Shown in pieces: positions 1 through 6,866 of a stretch of DNA of 64,000 nt; the stretch's first letter is position 1; each line of letters starts with the position of its first letter. The notes beneath the pieces are model-generated. The model worked only from the letters and a program-made list of their open reading frames with translations. It was not told the origin of the DNA and did not search any database. Location of the stretch: positions 1-64,000 of the forward strand of contig JAEWFW010000038.1 in the NCBI GenBank assembly GCA_023388635.1, written 5' to 3'. Source of the DNA: Bacillota bacterium. Its GTDB lineage: Bacteria > Bacillota > Bacilli > Desulfuribacillales > Desulfuribacillaceae. The translations under genes were made by a program, and so were the position numbers.

Positions 1-409
1 ATTGTTTTTGACCGTGACAGTTGGAGATTTGAGCATTCCCTAATGAAGGATTCGGCAACAAACTAAAGCCCGAAGGGTGTTACACTTTTGCTTTGCATTT
101 TGTTACACTTTCCGGTTGCAGAAAACAAATGCTCCTCTGCAATTTTTTGCCTCTTTTTTAAAAAATATGAAAAAGCCAATAACGCATGGATAAGAGGAAT
201 ACCATGTTTAGATTCTGGCTCATGACTTCCAGAATTGTTATTGGCTGTGTGCTTTGGAAAATATTTGCTGTTTTAGTAATAAAAAAAAAGCATCTATTTA
301 ACGCTTAGAAAATTAAACGCTAAATACATGCTTTTATATTAAAATAGGAATTTTATTATATTATTTTAGTTCCCTCATAATATATACCACAACTCGACTG
401 TTTTTCGCA
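1..409. other. gene-poor end of an element with two long inverted repeats
   Basis: No convincing complete gene is visible. Two nested stem-loops stand out: an outer 10-bp pair at 174-183 and 237-246 enclosing an inner 7-bp pair (about 211-217 and 229-235), and an A/T-rich inverted repeat at 286-335 whose arms read AAAAGCAT and ATGCTTTT with a second inner pair. Either could be a terminator or a degenerate transposon end. A stretch near 355-380 recurs almost exactly near 563-588 (see the duplicated gene tail). Confidence 0.4.
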
Positions 410-577
410 CTATTTGACGTAATTAGACCTACAAACTTTACAAGTACCATGAAATCCATCATTATTTCTCTTATCTGGACTAAAATATCTCTCAGTCAGC
501 AATTTTCCTTCACCACATTTAGAACAAACTTTCCATTGTGTAGGTAATTTGTTGTTTTCTATAATTATATTATTTTA
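410..577 (-). pseudogene. orphan zinc-ribbon gene tail (duplicate of the 3' end of the ParB-like gene)
   Basis: The minus strand is open from about 577 down to a TAG at 410 and has no start codon. The product contains VCSKCGEG followed about 24 residues later by CKVCRSNYVK, a two-CxxC zinc-ribbon-like tail. The adjacent ParB-like gene ends with a related stretch (DDGFYNFCKDCSV). The sequence about 30-45 bases beyond each stop is also shared. The simplest reading is a duplicated 3' gene end left behind by recombination. Function unknown. Confidence 0.45.
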
Positions 578-631
578 GTTCCCCTCATATATATTGCGAA
601 AAAAGGGAAGGTTTGTAACACTATTCAACCT

Positions 632-1780
632 TTATACTGAACAATCTTTACAGAAATTGTAAAATCCATCGTCTTCTTTTTCTTTAATTTTCTCTTTAAG
701 TCTATCAATTGTCTGATAATCCGTGTTATCAATAATCTTCGGCTTCATATTTTCCACAAGTTCCTGTGCTTTCTTTTGTGTTAAATTAGCTATATAATCC
801 TTCCCATACTCCTGAATCAATTGTTCCTGCTCGTCCACAGACAACTTAGTAAATACCTTACTAGCTGTAGTTTTTGTGATTTTACCTTCGTCTAGGAGGT
901 CTTTTAGTTCTGGTGTTAGTTTGCGTTCGATTTCTAGGAGCTCTCTAAGAGTACGTTCTGAAATTCCTAGTTCTGTAGCAATTTGTTCTTGGGAAACTGC
1001 ACCTCGGCGATTATCGCCTAGCTTCTCTCCATTCCTCAACCCACACAATTCCACATATTGAACTGCTACCTTACGTTGTTTAGCTGGATCGTTTTTGGTA
1101 CGACCAAAATTACTAGCTAACAACTTCTTCAATTTCTCATCTTCATCATTCAAATCTTCCCTAATAATAACTGGTAAGTTTTGAATCTGTAAATCTGTAG
1201 CTGCTTTGAGACGCTGGTGACCTGAGATTAGTGTCATGTCTGGTGCAACTATTAGTGGTGTGATAATTCCATCTTCTTGAATTGATTTTTTAAATTGTTC
1301 GTATTGCTCGTCTTGTGGCAATTTAGCTAATACCTTGTATCCCACACTTGCTTTGAGTTCTCCATTTTCGATTAGGTCTTGGAGTTCGGGGATGAGGGTA
1401 AGGAGTTTTTTGTAGTTGATTAAGTGCTGTTGTGACACTCCTATTTGTTCTGACAGTTCAGCTTGGGATTTTGCTACATTAAACTTAGTTGAATCCTCCA
1501 CTTTTTTATATTGATTGCTTCCGCTACCACCGTTCCTAATCCCATAAATCCGTTCCAACTCTACAATACATTTAGCCATCTTCATCGGGTTTACATTCCC
1601 AATACCACGCTGAAGGATATTGGTTGATATTAAATCTTCAAGGATCATATCTTCTTTGGTATTTCCTGTGCGTGGATCAGTATCTGGATAATGTGTGATT
1701 CTGCATGGAACTTCTAGGATGTTTAATTCCTTGCAAGCTCGTACACGTTGATGACCTGATACGATCCCCTGTTTGAAATT
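632..1780 (-). pseudogene. tandem ParB/Srx-fold DNA-binding protein, 5' truncated
   Basis: The frame is open from 1780 to the stop at 632, but the only ATG in a good place is at 1648. Upstream of that ATG the frame still encodes GIVSGHQRVRACKELN, the core of a ParB nuclease-like domain. It is then cut by a TGA at 1781-1783 inside a perfect palindrome. The order is: partial ParB core 1, a helix-turn-helix (SQAELSEQIGVSQQHLINYK), complete ParB core 2 with LISGHQRLKAA, a second helix-turn-helix (SQEQIATELGISERTL), and a CxxC tail. So it is a head-to-tail duplication that has lost its first N-terminus. Translation could still start at 1648 and give 338 residues. ParB-like proteins serve in partition or gene regulation of mobile elements; the exact role here is unknown. 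Confidence 0.7.
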
Positions 1781-1786
1781 TCAAAC
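1771..1786. promoter_or_regulatory. perfect 16-bp palindrome at the ParB truncation
   Basis: GTTTGAAATTTCAAAC is its own reverse complement. It lies exactly where the ParB-like frame is interrupted. It has the size and symmetry of a protein-binding site (parS sites are also 16-bp palindromes), but the sequence is not the consensus parS, so the assignment is only a suggestion. Confidence 0.45.
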
Positions 1787-1840
1787 ACAATTTATATATG
1801 AATATAGATTGTAAGTAAAGGGGGGTCTAATCTGACCTAC

Positions 1841-1856
1841 CCCTCAAATTTGAGGG
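1841..1856. promoter_or_regulatory. second perfect 16-bp palindrome with AAATTT centre
   Basis: CCCTCAAATTTGAGGG is a perfect palindrome 54 bp beyond the one at 1771-1786. Both share an AAATTT core flanked by short G/C-containing arms. It could be an operator or a small terminator stem; the bases after it (AAGAGATTTTTTG) are T-rich on the plus strand. Confidence 0.4.
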
Positions 1857-2010
1857 TAAGAGATTTTTTGTTTTTGTTTCAACTTAAAAACATATTAATT
1901 TGACTTCGTATACGTTCGCTATAAGCACTTTTATATCAAAACAATACTAGGTATACCCCCTGAAATTGGAACGTCTGTAATCAATTTTAAAGCTTTAAAA
2001 CAAATAATAG

Positions 2011-2039
2011 TTGACAATTAATAGAAACCACACTACAAT
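2011..2039 (+). promoter_or_regulatory. strong SigA-type promoter reading into the att fragment
   Basis: TTGACA at 2011-2016, a 17-base spacer and TACAAT at 2034-2039. No open frame follows before the strong terminator at 2180-2236, so the predicted transcript is about 190 nt and spans the tRNA-Pro fragment. It may be an element-borne small RNA or the remnant of a lost gene. Confidence 0.65.
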
Positions 2040-2124
2040 TGATAATAGATAATTTAATCGTAAGTGGTTTATGTGGATAAGTTGCCTAAACCCTTGATAC
2101 ATAAGGAATTCCAGACTAAATCCG

Positions 2125-2171
2125 CCTTGGGGTGGGTGAGGTCGTGGGTTCGAATCCCGCTATTCCGACCA
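2125..2171 (+). other. 3' half of tRNA-Pro(GGG): attachment-site remnant
   Basis: From TTGGGGT (anticodon loop with GGG) onward the sequence reads as a normal tRNA: variable region, a T arm with GTGGGTTCGAATCCCGC, acceptor strand TATTCCG, discriminator A and an encoded CCA. The 5' half is absent: no CGGAATA acceptor strand or D arm precedes it, and the anticodon stem does not pair. A 3' tRNA half that begins at the anticodon loop is the classic scar of a tyrosine-recombinase element that integrates in a tRNA gene. By that rule the intact gene should lie to the left, outside the window, with the element between. Confidence 0.75.
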
Positions 2172-2179
2172 AACAATTT

Positions 2180-2236
2180 GACCTTCAAATCCTATGTAGC
2201 TCTAATTGAACTACATAGGATTTGAAGGTCTTTTAC
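2180..2236 (+). terminator. perfect 20-bp stem terminator after the tRNA fragment
   Basis: The arms at 2180-2199 and 2211-2230 are exact reverse complements (GACCTTCAAATCCTATGTAG and its complement), followed by TTTT. It presumably ended the tRNA-Pro transcript and now ends anything started at the 2011 promoter. Confidence 0.85.
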
Positions 2237-2247
2237 TTGCCAATAAC

Positions 2248-2288
2248 AAAGACATACCTACTACCGAGGGAAAGGTGTGTCTTTTTTT
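2248..2288 (+). repeat. interspersed hairpin repeat, copy 1
   Basis: An imperfect hairpin (AAGACATACCT / AGGTGTGTCTT) followed by T7. Related hairpins occur at 2922-2985, 7828-7866 and 14595-14636. Copies at 2248 and 14595 also share flanking sequence (ACTG, then a TATGATGAA/TATGAAG-like stretch). Confidence 0.5.
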
Positions 2289-2399
2289 ACTGTAGAAAGC
2301 GTGATATGATGAATTCACAAATTGTTACATCATCGATAAACAGGAATTTATCGGGCAGTCTGAGTTAAAGTTATTTATATTTGATAAAGGAGGTTTCTT

Positions 2400-2816
2400 A
2401 TGGATATGGATATTAAAGAACGAATTAAGTATTTCTATGAAACTGTTACTTCAAACAATCTAATTGATGAAGTGACAGAATATGTATCGGATGATTGCAC
2501 AATAAGAATAGGTGAAGAAATTATTCCAGTAGGAATAAATGGGATGAAACAGCATCTTATTGATGTAAGAAAAACATATCCAGATTTAAAGATGACAGTT
2601 ACCCGTCAATACTGTGACGGTGACTACGTTATTTCCGAATTTATTATGGAAGGCACACATACAGGTGAGTGGCTTGGGTTGAAACCTACCGGCAAAAAGA
2701 TATCCATAACCGGGGTTGATATTGATAAAGTGGTAGACGGAAAAATTGTCGAACATGGTGGAGCAGCAAATACTTTTGAAGCTTTATTTGAAGCGAAAAT
2801 AATCCAACCTACATAA
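2400..2816 (+). CDS. SnoaL-like / ester cyclase (NTF2-fold) protein
   Basis: 138 residues, preceded by a strong AAAGGAGG ribosome site 7 bases from the ATG. The pattern fits the SnoaL-like polyketide/ester cyclase family: a helical N-terminus, VTEYVSDDCTIRIG, a central DLKMTVTRQYCDGDYVISEF strand pair, and GTHTGEWLGLKPTGKKISI, a signature loop of the family. A second in-frame ATG two codons later is possible. Members are small cytosolic proteins of mostly unknown substrate. It sits alone between the tRNA-Pro fragment and the IS3 remnants, as expected of island cargo. Confidence 0.8.
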   Translation: MDMDIKERIKYFYETVTSNNLIDEVTEYVSDDCTIRIGEEIIPVGINGMKQHLIDVRKTYPDLKMTVTRQYCDGDYVISEFIMEGTHTGEWLGLKPTGKKISITGVDIDKVVDGKIVEHGGAANTFEALFEAKIIQPT

Positions 2817-2921
2817 TTTTAGATTATCAGTAAAGTTATGAGCATAATAGAAGCACTATAAATTCCAGTTTATCGACCAAATCATATTCGACGCCGTGTT
2901 AAATTGGTAAATCTTTTTTCC

Positions 2922-2985
2922 ACTGTCTTTGCAAAAAGACATAGTATTTCCTGTGAACTGAACCGTTATAGGAAAAAGAGACAGT
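2922..2985. repeat. interspersed hairpin repeat, copy 2 (diverged)
   Basis: Outer arms ACTGTCTT and AAGAGACAGT enclose an inner TTTCC / GGAAA pair and a copy of AAAAAGACATA. It is related to the hairpins at 2248, 7828 and 14595, but less similar. Confidence 0.35.
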
Positions 2986-3018
2986 AAAAAGAAAGACCAA
3001 TCGTAGAATAACTTAGAA

Positions 3019-3195
3019 TTACGCCGTCTGGCTCCGTTTTTGGAATGGAGTCAGACGGTATTTCAATTGGTAGCGCTCAAAATTTTAGAAATAGATATAG
3101 TCGTAGATGAGTTGTCGAGCCTGCTGAAATGATTGAATTTTCTGCCTTGAGATACACCCGGTTTTGAGCAATGAGGCGATATTTTAAGCTGGGCT
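3019..3195 (-). pseudogene. IS3-family transposase orfB, C-terminal remnant
   Basis: On the minus strand, downstream of the orfA at 3196-3489, one frame encodes LLKTGCISRQKIQSFQQ, then ARQLIYDYIYF, an in-frame TAA, then NFERYQLKYRLTPFQKRSQ and a stop at 3019. This is the characteristic end of an IS3 OrfB (a ...YIxFYNxxRxQLKxxLTPxxYR block) with a nonsense codon at the YN position. The rest of orfB, including the DDE catalytic core, has been deleted. The hairpin at 3024-3058 lies inside this remnant and probably is not an independent terminator. Confidence 0.7.
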
Positions 3196-3489
3196 TCACT
3201 TCCCTTCCCAACGGGTTGATAGAAAATTTCGCAGCAGCTCATTTTCCATTTTTAAACGCTTAATGACCTGTTCTTGAGTTTCAGAATTTGCTTTTGGACG
3301 ACCTTTAGGTAGCGGCATCACTTGGCGTATATTCACTTTTTCACTTAACCCACACCAGCAATGGATAGACCACCGACTTATTCCGTATTTTCGCTCCAAG
3401 CTACGTATGCTTGCTCCCGATTTGTATTCGATACGAATTTGCTCTTTTATACCTTCCGAATAGTGTTTCATTCCCTTTTTTTCTGACAT
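3196..3489 (-). CDS. IS3-family OrfA (helix-turn-helix), remnant element
   Basis: 97 residues from an ATG at 3489 with a GAGGAGGG site 5 bases away. It has a helix-turn-helix (GASIRSLERKYGISRWSIHC) and a C-terminal leucine-rich helix (QVIKRLKMENELLRNFLST), the layout of IS3 OrfA. Its partner orfB survives only as a C-terminal scrap, so transposition is not expected. A second IS3 element has inserted 20 bases upstream of the start codon and separates this gene from its native promoter. Confidence 0.75.
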   Translation of the reverse strand: MSEKKGMKHYSEGIKEQIRIEYKSGASIRSLERKYGISRWSIHCWCGLSEKVNIRQVMPLPKGRPKANSETQEQVIKRLKMENELLRNFLSTRWEGK

Positions 3490-3557
3490 CAAAAGCCCTC
3501 CTCTCGTACGGGACTGACCCCATACTACGAGACAGGGATCAAAACACCATTTCAAGT

Positions 3558-4400
3558 CTAAGCTACTAGTCGTCGAAAATCAATCGGTGACTGGTTATTT
3601 AATTTTGTTTGAATGCGAATTGAGTTATAATAATGAATGTACTCTCGAACGGTTTGTTCAACGATGGCTGTCGTTGTACGAGTCAATTCTTCGAGATAGA
3701 ACGTTTCAGACTTTAGTGTGGAATGAAACGATTCGATGGGGGCATTATTAGCGGGCGTTCCCTTGCGGGACATACTCATGATAATGCCTTTTCCTTTTAT
3801 TGCTTCTTGATACGCCTGTGAGGTGTAAACACTTCCCTGATCGCAATGAAGCATCGCACCTGGGAATGAGGGCAATTGTTGAAGCGTATCCAGTACGAAT
3901 GCAGTATCTTGCTTATCAGATATCGTACTAGCCACAATCTCCCCATTGAACACATCCAAAATACTCGAAAGATACAACATCTTACCTCCATAAGGTAAAT
4001 ACGTAATATCCGTAACTAATTTCTGCATCGGAGCTTCCGCTTGAAATTGACACTTTAGCAAATGTTCTGCAATATAGGCTGGTTGTCCCGTTTGTTTACG
4101 TTTCTTGACTTTAACTCGGCATTGCAATTCTTCACGTTGCATGATCCTCTGGACGCGTTTGTGATTGATCGTGTGTTCCATTCGAAACAGTGCTGTAACC
4201 TTCCCGTACCCATAACGATATTTATGCTGGATGCAAAGCTTTCGAATCGTCTCAACCATGATATCTGATATCTCCGTTTCCTGCGCTACTTTCCAACGAT
4301 AATAGGTAGAACGAGGAATCCTCAGCCATAAACAAGCCTGTGTGATACTGACCTGACTCCGAAGAGCTTCAACCAATTCTATTACAATCTTAGGTGACAC
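3558..4400 (-). CDS. IS3-family transposase OrfB (DDE)
   Basis: 280 residues. An N-terminal helix-turn-helix-like part (VSITQACLWLRIPRSTYYRW) precedes a complete rve integrase core. The acidic triad is visible as LVTDITYLPYGG, LHCDQGSVYTS and NAPIESFHSTLKSE, and the end is YIHYYNSIRIQTKLNNQSP, as in IS150-group enzymes. It starts at a GTG that overlaps AAGGAGGTG, but in this family the active protein is normally an OrfAB fusion made by -1 slippage in orfA. Because orfA is damaged, the fusion probably cannot form. Confidence 0.85.
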   Translation of the reverse strand: MSPKIVIELVEALRSQVSITQACLWLRIPRSTYYRWKVAQETEISDIMVETIRKLCIQHKYRYGYGKVTALFRMEHTINHKRVQRIMQREELQCRVKVKKRKQTGQPAYIAEHLLKCQFQAEAPMQKLVTDITYLPYGGKMLYLSSILDVFNGEIVASTISDKQDTAFVLDTLQQLPSFPGAMLHCDQGSVYTSQAYQEAIKGKGIIMSMSRKGTPANNAPIESFHSTLKSETFYLEELTRTTTAIVEQTVREYIHYYNSIRIQTKLNNQSPIDFRRLVA

Positions 4401-4701
4401 CTCCTTTCGATTTCCTTGTACTTTTTTAGCATATCGAGTTGCTGCTTCAAAAACTGATTTTCTGCTTTCAACTGCTCTACTTCTGAGGAATATGTTGGAC
4501 CTTTACCGTAGGCGTATTGTTTACCTACAGGTTGCTCAAGCCGCTTCATTTCGCCATTTTGATACCATCGCATCCAGTTTTTCACCTGCGTCTTATTTCG
4601 AATGTGAAGCGTTTACATTACTTGCTTGATTGGAATGCCTGCTAACCGCATTTCAATCGCTTTCATTTTGTTTCTACAGGATAACTGACTCTAGTTGACA
4701 A
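4382..4701 (-). pseudogene. IS3-family OrfA, broken by a frameshift and a nonsense codon
   Basis: A TTG at 4701 starts STRVSYPVETK. One A is missing from the following A-run, so that frame ends in TGA. The expected protein continues one frame over as MKAIEMRLAGIPIKQVM, is then stopped by TAA at 4613-4615, and goes on as TLHIRNKTQVKNWMRWYQNG and a leucine-rich helix (SSEVEQLKAENQFLKQQL). The AAAAAAG at 4421-4427 is placed so that -1 slippage gives ...LKKVQGNRKEVSPKI, joining orfB. The two lesions make this copy very likely inactive. Confidence 0.75.
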
Positions 4702-4930
4702 AGCAAAAACACCTCCAAGGTTGTCTCCATATCTTACGACATGTTTCAATTCTCTTAAAGGTGTTTTGATTTGTCTCACTCTATGGGGTCAGTCCCTACT
4801 TATATCTTACGATTGGAGGGCTTTTTCTTCAATGTCCTTTTTTCTTGGTTCTGAACAAGGACGCTATGCCTTTCTTTATGCGGTAAAATGTAATATTATT
4901 ATTTATAAAATAGGAAGTGAGCGACAAGTT

Positions 4931-5022
4931 ATGGCTAATAATTATAAGGTGATTGATGAAAATAACTGGAAACGCGCATTGCACTGTCAAATATTTAGAA
5001 ATAGCGTTGAGCCATCATATTG
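4931..5022 (+). pseudogene. chloramphenicol acetyltransferase (CatA-type), N-terminal remnant
   Basis: An ATG at 4931, behind an AGGAAGTGAG site, encodes ANNYKVIDENNWKRALHC then QIFRNSVEPSYCI. This matches the conserved start of type A chloramphenicol O-acetyltransferases (the xNWxRxxHCxIFRN block). After about 32 residues the similarity stops and unrelated sequence runs to a TAG at 5096-5098. A full enzyme has about 215 residues with a catalytic HHxxxDG near the end; neither is present. So this is a truncated, inactive resistance gene left next to the IS elements. Confidence 0.65.
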
Positions 5023-5114
5023 TATCAAAACACTAAAGTTCGGACATTTTTCCGGTTTATTAAGAGCACGCAAACAGAGCGCGATAGTTAAATATTAGGT
5101 TAAGAGGGATAGCT

Positions 5115-5573
5115 ATGAAAAAATGGTTGATAAAGATACCTATAACTTTATTTGCAACTTTGTTTCTTCTCATAATTTCCGCTTATCTTATTTTCCCAAT
5201 TTTAAACGACATGAAAGCTGAAAAACTCGCAGAAGAAATGCTTAATAGCTCGCCCCCTAACAATACTGAAATAGTTGAAGTTATTTCGGGTTGTGGAAAC
5301 ACTGGAGGAACTGGCAATCACACGGAGGTTTGGATTGGTCTTCTTGTGAAATCCGGACTTTCAAAAGAAGAACTTTTAAAATATTATAGTGATTTATACG
5401 ACTATATCGAAGTATATGAAACGGTGACAGATGGGGCTGGTTATTCTATGATAATGCAGTTTATTGATGATGAGTCTAAAAGTTTTAAAAATATTTCTAC
5501 TCACGATGATTACTTTATTATAGGAAGAACCGAAAACGCTATTTCTTCATTTTTTGATTTGAGAGGACATTAA
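5115..5573 (+). CDS. membrane-anchored protein of unknown function
   Basis: 152 residues with an AGAGGG site upstream of the ATG. A single hydrophobic segment (IPITLFATLFLLIISAYLIF, about residues 8-27) is preceded by KK, so it is an N-terminal anchor or uncleaved signal. The soluble part contains VEVISGCGNTGGTGNH and a helix (LSKEELLKYYSDLYDYIEVY), followed by an acidic C-terminus. I do not recognise a family. It lies between the cat remnant and an ICMT-like methyltransferase in the island. Confidence 0.6.
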   Translation: MKKWLIKIPITLFATLFLLIISAYLIFPILNDMKAEKLAEEMLNSSPPNNTEIVEVISGCGNTGGTGNHTEVWIGLLVKSGLSKEELLKYYSDLYDYIEVYETVTDGAGYSMIMQFIDDESKSFKNISTHDDYFIIGRTENAISSFFDLRGH

Positions 5574-5662
5574 TTATTATGAAACTTTTGCACAGCTAAA
5601 TTCCAATTCACCCGTTAACGTAATAAATTGTTATTTACACAATTGAAAGGAAAAGAGATAAC

Positions 5663-6181
5663 ATGAATGGATTTTTACTGTTAATTCCACTTATCGTAAT
5701 AAGATATGGGCTTTTATGGCTGATCAATAAAGAGTCGTTAAATCGTGCGGCATTCTTCCCTCCGCTAATTGGAAAGGAAAAGATAGCATTCGGCTTTTAC
5801 CAGCTTGCATCTATACTTTTATTCGTATATCCGTGCTTTCTCAAAATCAATACAACTTCCGTCTGGTTTTATTGGGGTGCTATCATATATAGTTTAGGAA
5901 TATTATTTTGTACTGTGTCAGCATTAAACTATGCGAAACCTGAACAGAATGGAATAAATCTTAAAGGGCTTTATCGCATTTCCCGCAACCCTATGTATGT
6001 AGCATATTTTATCTATTTTGGGGGCTGTGTGTTGATTACACACTCGTTTGTTTTGTTTTTACTATTAATCATTTTTCAAATATCAGCGCATTGGATTATT
6101 CTTGCCGAAGAAAGATGGTGTGCGGAGAAGTTTGGAGAAGACTATACGAACTATATGAAAAAAGTCAGACGTTATATTTAG
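5663..6181 (+). CDS. isoprenylcysteine carboxyl methyltransferase (ICMT)-family membrane protein
   Basis: 172 residues, with a GAAAGGAAAAG ribosome site. Four to five hydrophobic segments cover most of the chain. The C-terminal half carries the family signature: GLYRISRNPMYVAYF, a hydrophobic hairpin, then LAEERWCAEKFGEDYTNYM ending in KVRRYI. Bacterial relatives are membrane methyltransferases of the ICMT/phospholipid N-methyltransferase superfamily using S-adenosylmethionine; their substrates are mostly unknown. An NTF2-like gene follows 85 bases downstream in the same direction. Confidence 0.8.
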   Translation: MNGFLLLIPLIVIRYGLLWLINKESLNRAAFFPPLIGKEKIAFGFYQLASILLFVYPCFLKINTTSVWFYWGAIIYSLGILFCTVSALNYAKPEQNGINLKGLYRISRNPMYVAYFIYFGGCVLITHSFVLFLLLIIFQISAHWIILAEERWCAEKFGEDYTNYMKKVRRYI

Positions 6182-6266
6182 CTTTTCGCAAGGAGAAGCT
6201 ATCTTCTTTCGAATGTCATGATCGTTTGAACCGAGGGTTACTTATATTTTGCTTAGGAGATATAAT

Positions 6267-6674
6267 ATGGAGCATAACAATATTAATAAGTTATTTGTGA
6301 CCTTTTTGGATGATTATAATCAAGCCTTCTATGATAAAGACATAGATAAACTAAAAGAATTCTACGATTCAACCAATAATATCCTTATTTACTTTGATAA
6401 TCATAAGAATAATGACACCTATCGTTTAGAGGAACATTTACGCCTGATATCTGATTTTTTTGAGAACGGAAAAGCAACGGAATCTGGTGGAGTCGAACCG
6501 CTTATAACTGAGAATTTACACGTATTTCATAAAATAGATTCAGCTTGCTTATGTTTCATAGCCAGATACAAAAGTTTCCCTGTTCCCGCAGTTAGAACTA
6601 CTATGTATTTAGAGTGCATTCATAACGAATGGAAAGTAATGCATGTCCACTGTTCTTTTGAACCGGAAAAGTAG
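6267..6674 (+). CDS. NTF2/SnoaL-like small protein
   Basis: 135 residues from the ATG at 6267, chosen because TTAGGAGA lies 7 bases upstream. The earlier in-frame codon at 6249 has no such site. The chain has the helix-helix-strand build of NTF2-like folds: FLDDYNQAFYDKDIDKLKEF, then a four-strand half ending PAVRTTMYLECIHNEWKVMH. Such proteins are often listed as DUF4440/SnoaL-like. No catalytic residues can be assigned. It is the second NTF2-fold gene of the island (the other is at 2400). Confidence 0.6.
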   Translation: MEHNNINKLFVTFLDDYNQAFYDKDIDKLKEFYDSTNNILIYFDNHKNNDTYRLEEHLRLISDFFENGKATESGGVEPLITENLHVFHKIDSACLCFIARYKSFPVPAVRTTMYLECIHNEWKVMHVHCSFEPEK

Positions 6675-6732
6675 CGTATCAGCGACTGTAGATATCTACC
6701 CACGTATCATGTGAAATTGCTGAAATAAAAAA

Positions 6733-6757
6733 TCTGCCACAATATATAAGCGGCAGA
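6733..6757. terminator. short hairpin after the NTF2-like gene
   Basis: TCTGCC and GGCAGA arms around a 13-base loop lie about 60 bases after the stop at 6674. No long T-run follows, so termination here is only possible. Confidence 0.3.
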
Positions 6758-6866
6758 AATGTAAATTTCTTTGATTTTCTATACTTACTATACCACAAAA
6801 TGAGAAAAATTTCAATTCTTGTATTTAATAGACTTTAGGTGTATTTAGTATACAGGGGTGATTAAA

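Larger units (their letters stand above)
3510..4796 (-). mobile_element. IS3-family insertion sequence (IS150-like), about 1.29 kb
   Basis: The ends are inverted repeats beginning GGGACTGACCCCATA at 3510 and its complement ending at 4796. Similarity continues for about 40 bases (ATCAAAACACC in both arms). Direct copies of TAC at 3507-3509 and 4797-4799 look like the target duplication. Inside are orfA (broken) and orfB (intact) with an A6G slippery site at 4421-4427 for the usual -1 frameshift. The element lies within the leader of an older IS3 orfA. Confidence 0.85.

Noticed and set aside
1..66. Open frame on the plus strand ending TAA at 64-66, possibly the end of a gene cut by the window edge
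   Set aside because: Only 21 residues, no recognisable motif, and the composition is not distinctive.
3024..3058. Strong hairpin CCGTCTGGCTCC/GGAGTCAGACGG as an independent terminator
   Set aside because: It lies inside the coding remnant of the IS3 orfB end (LTPFQKRSQTA), so the pairing is better explained as part of the element.
4721..5098. A complete 125-residue gene on the plus strand
   Set aside because: It starts within the IS end, and only the 32-residue CatA-like part is meaningful; the rest looks random.
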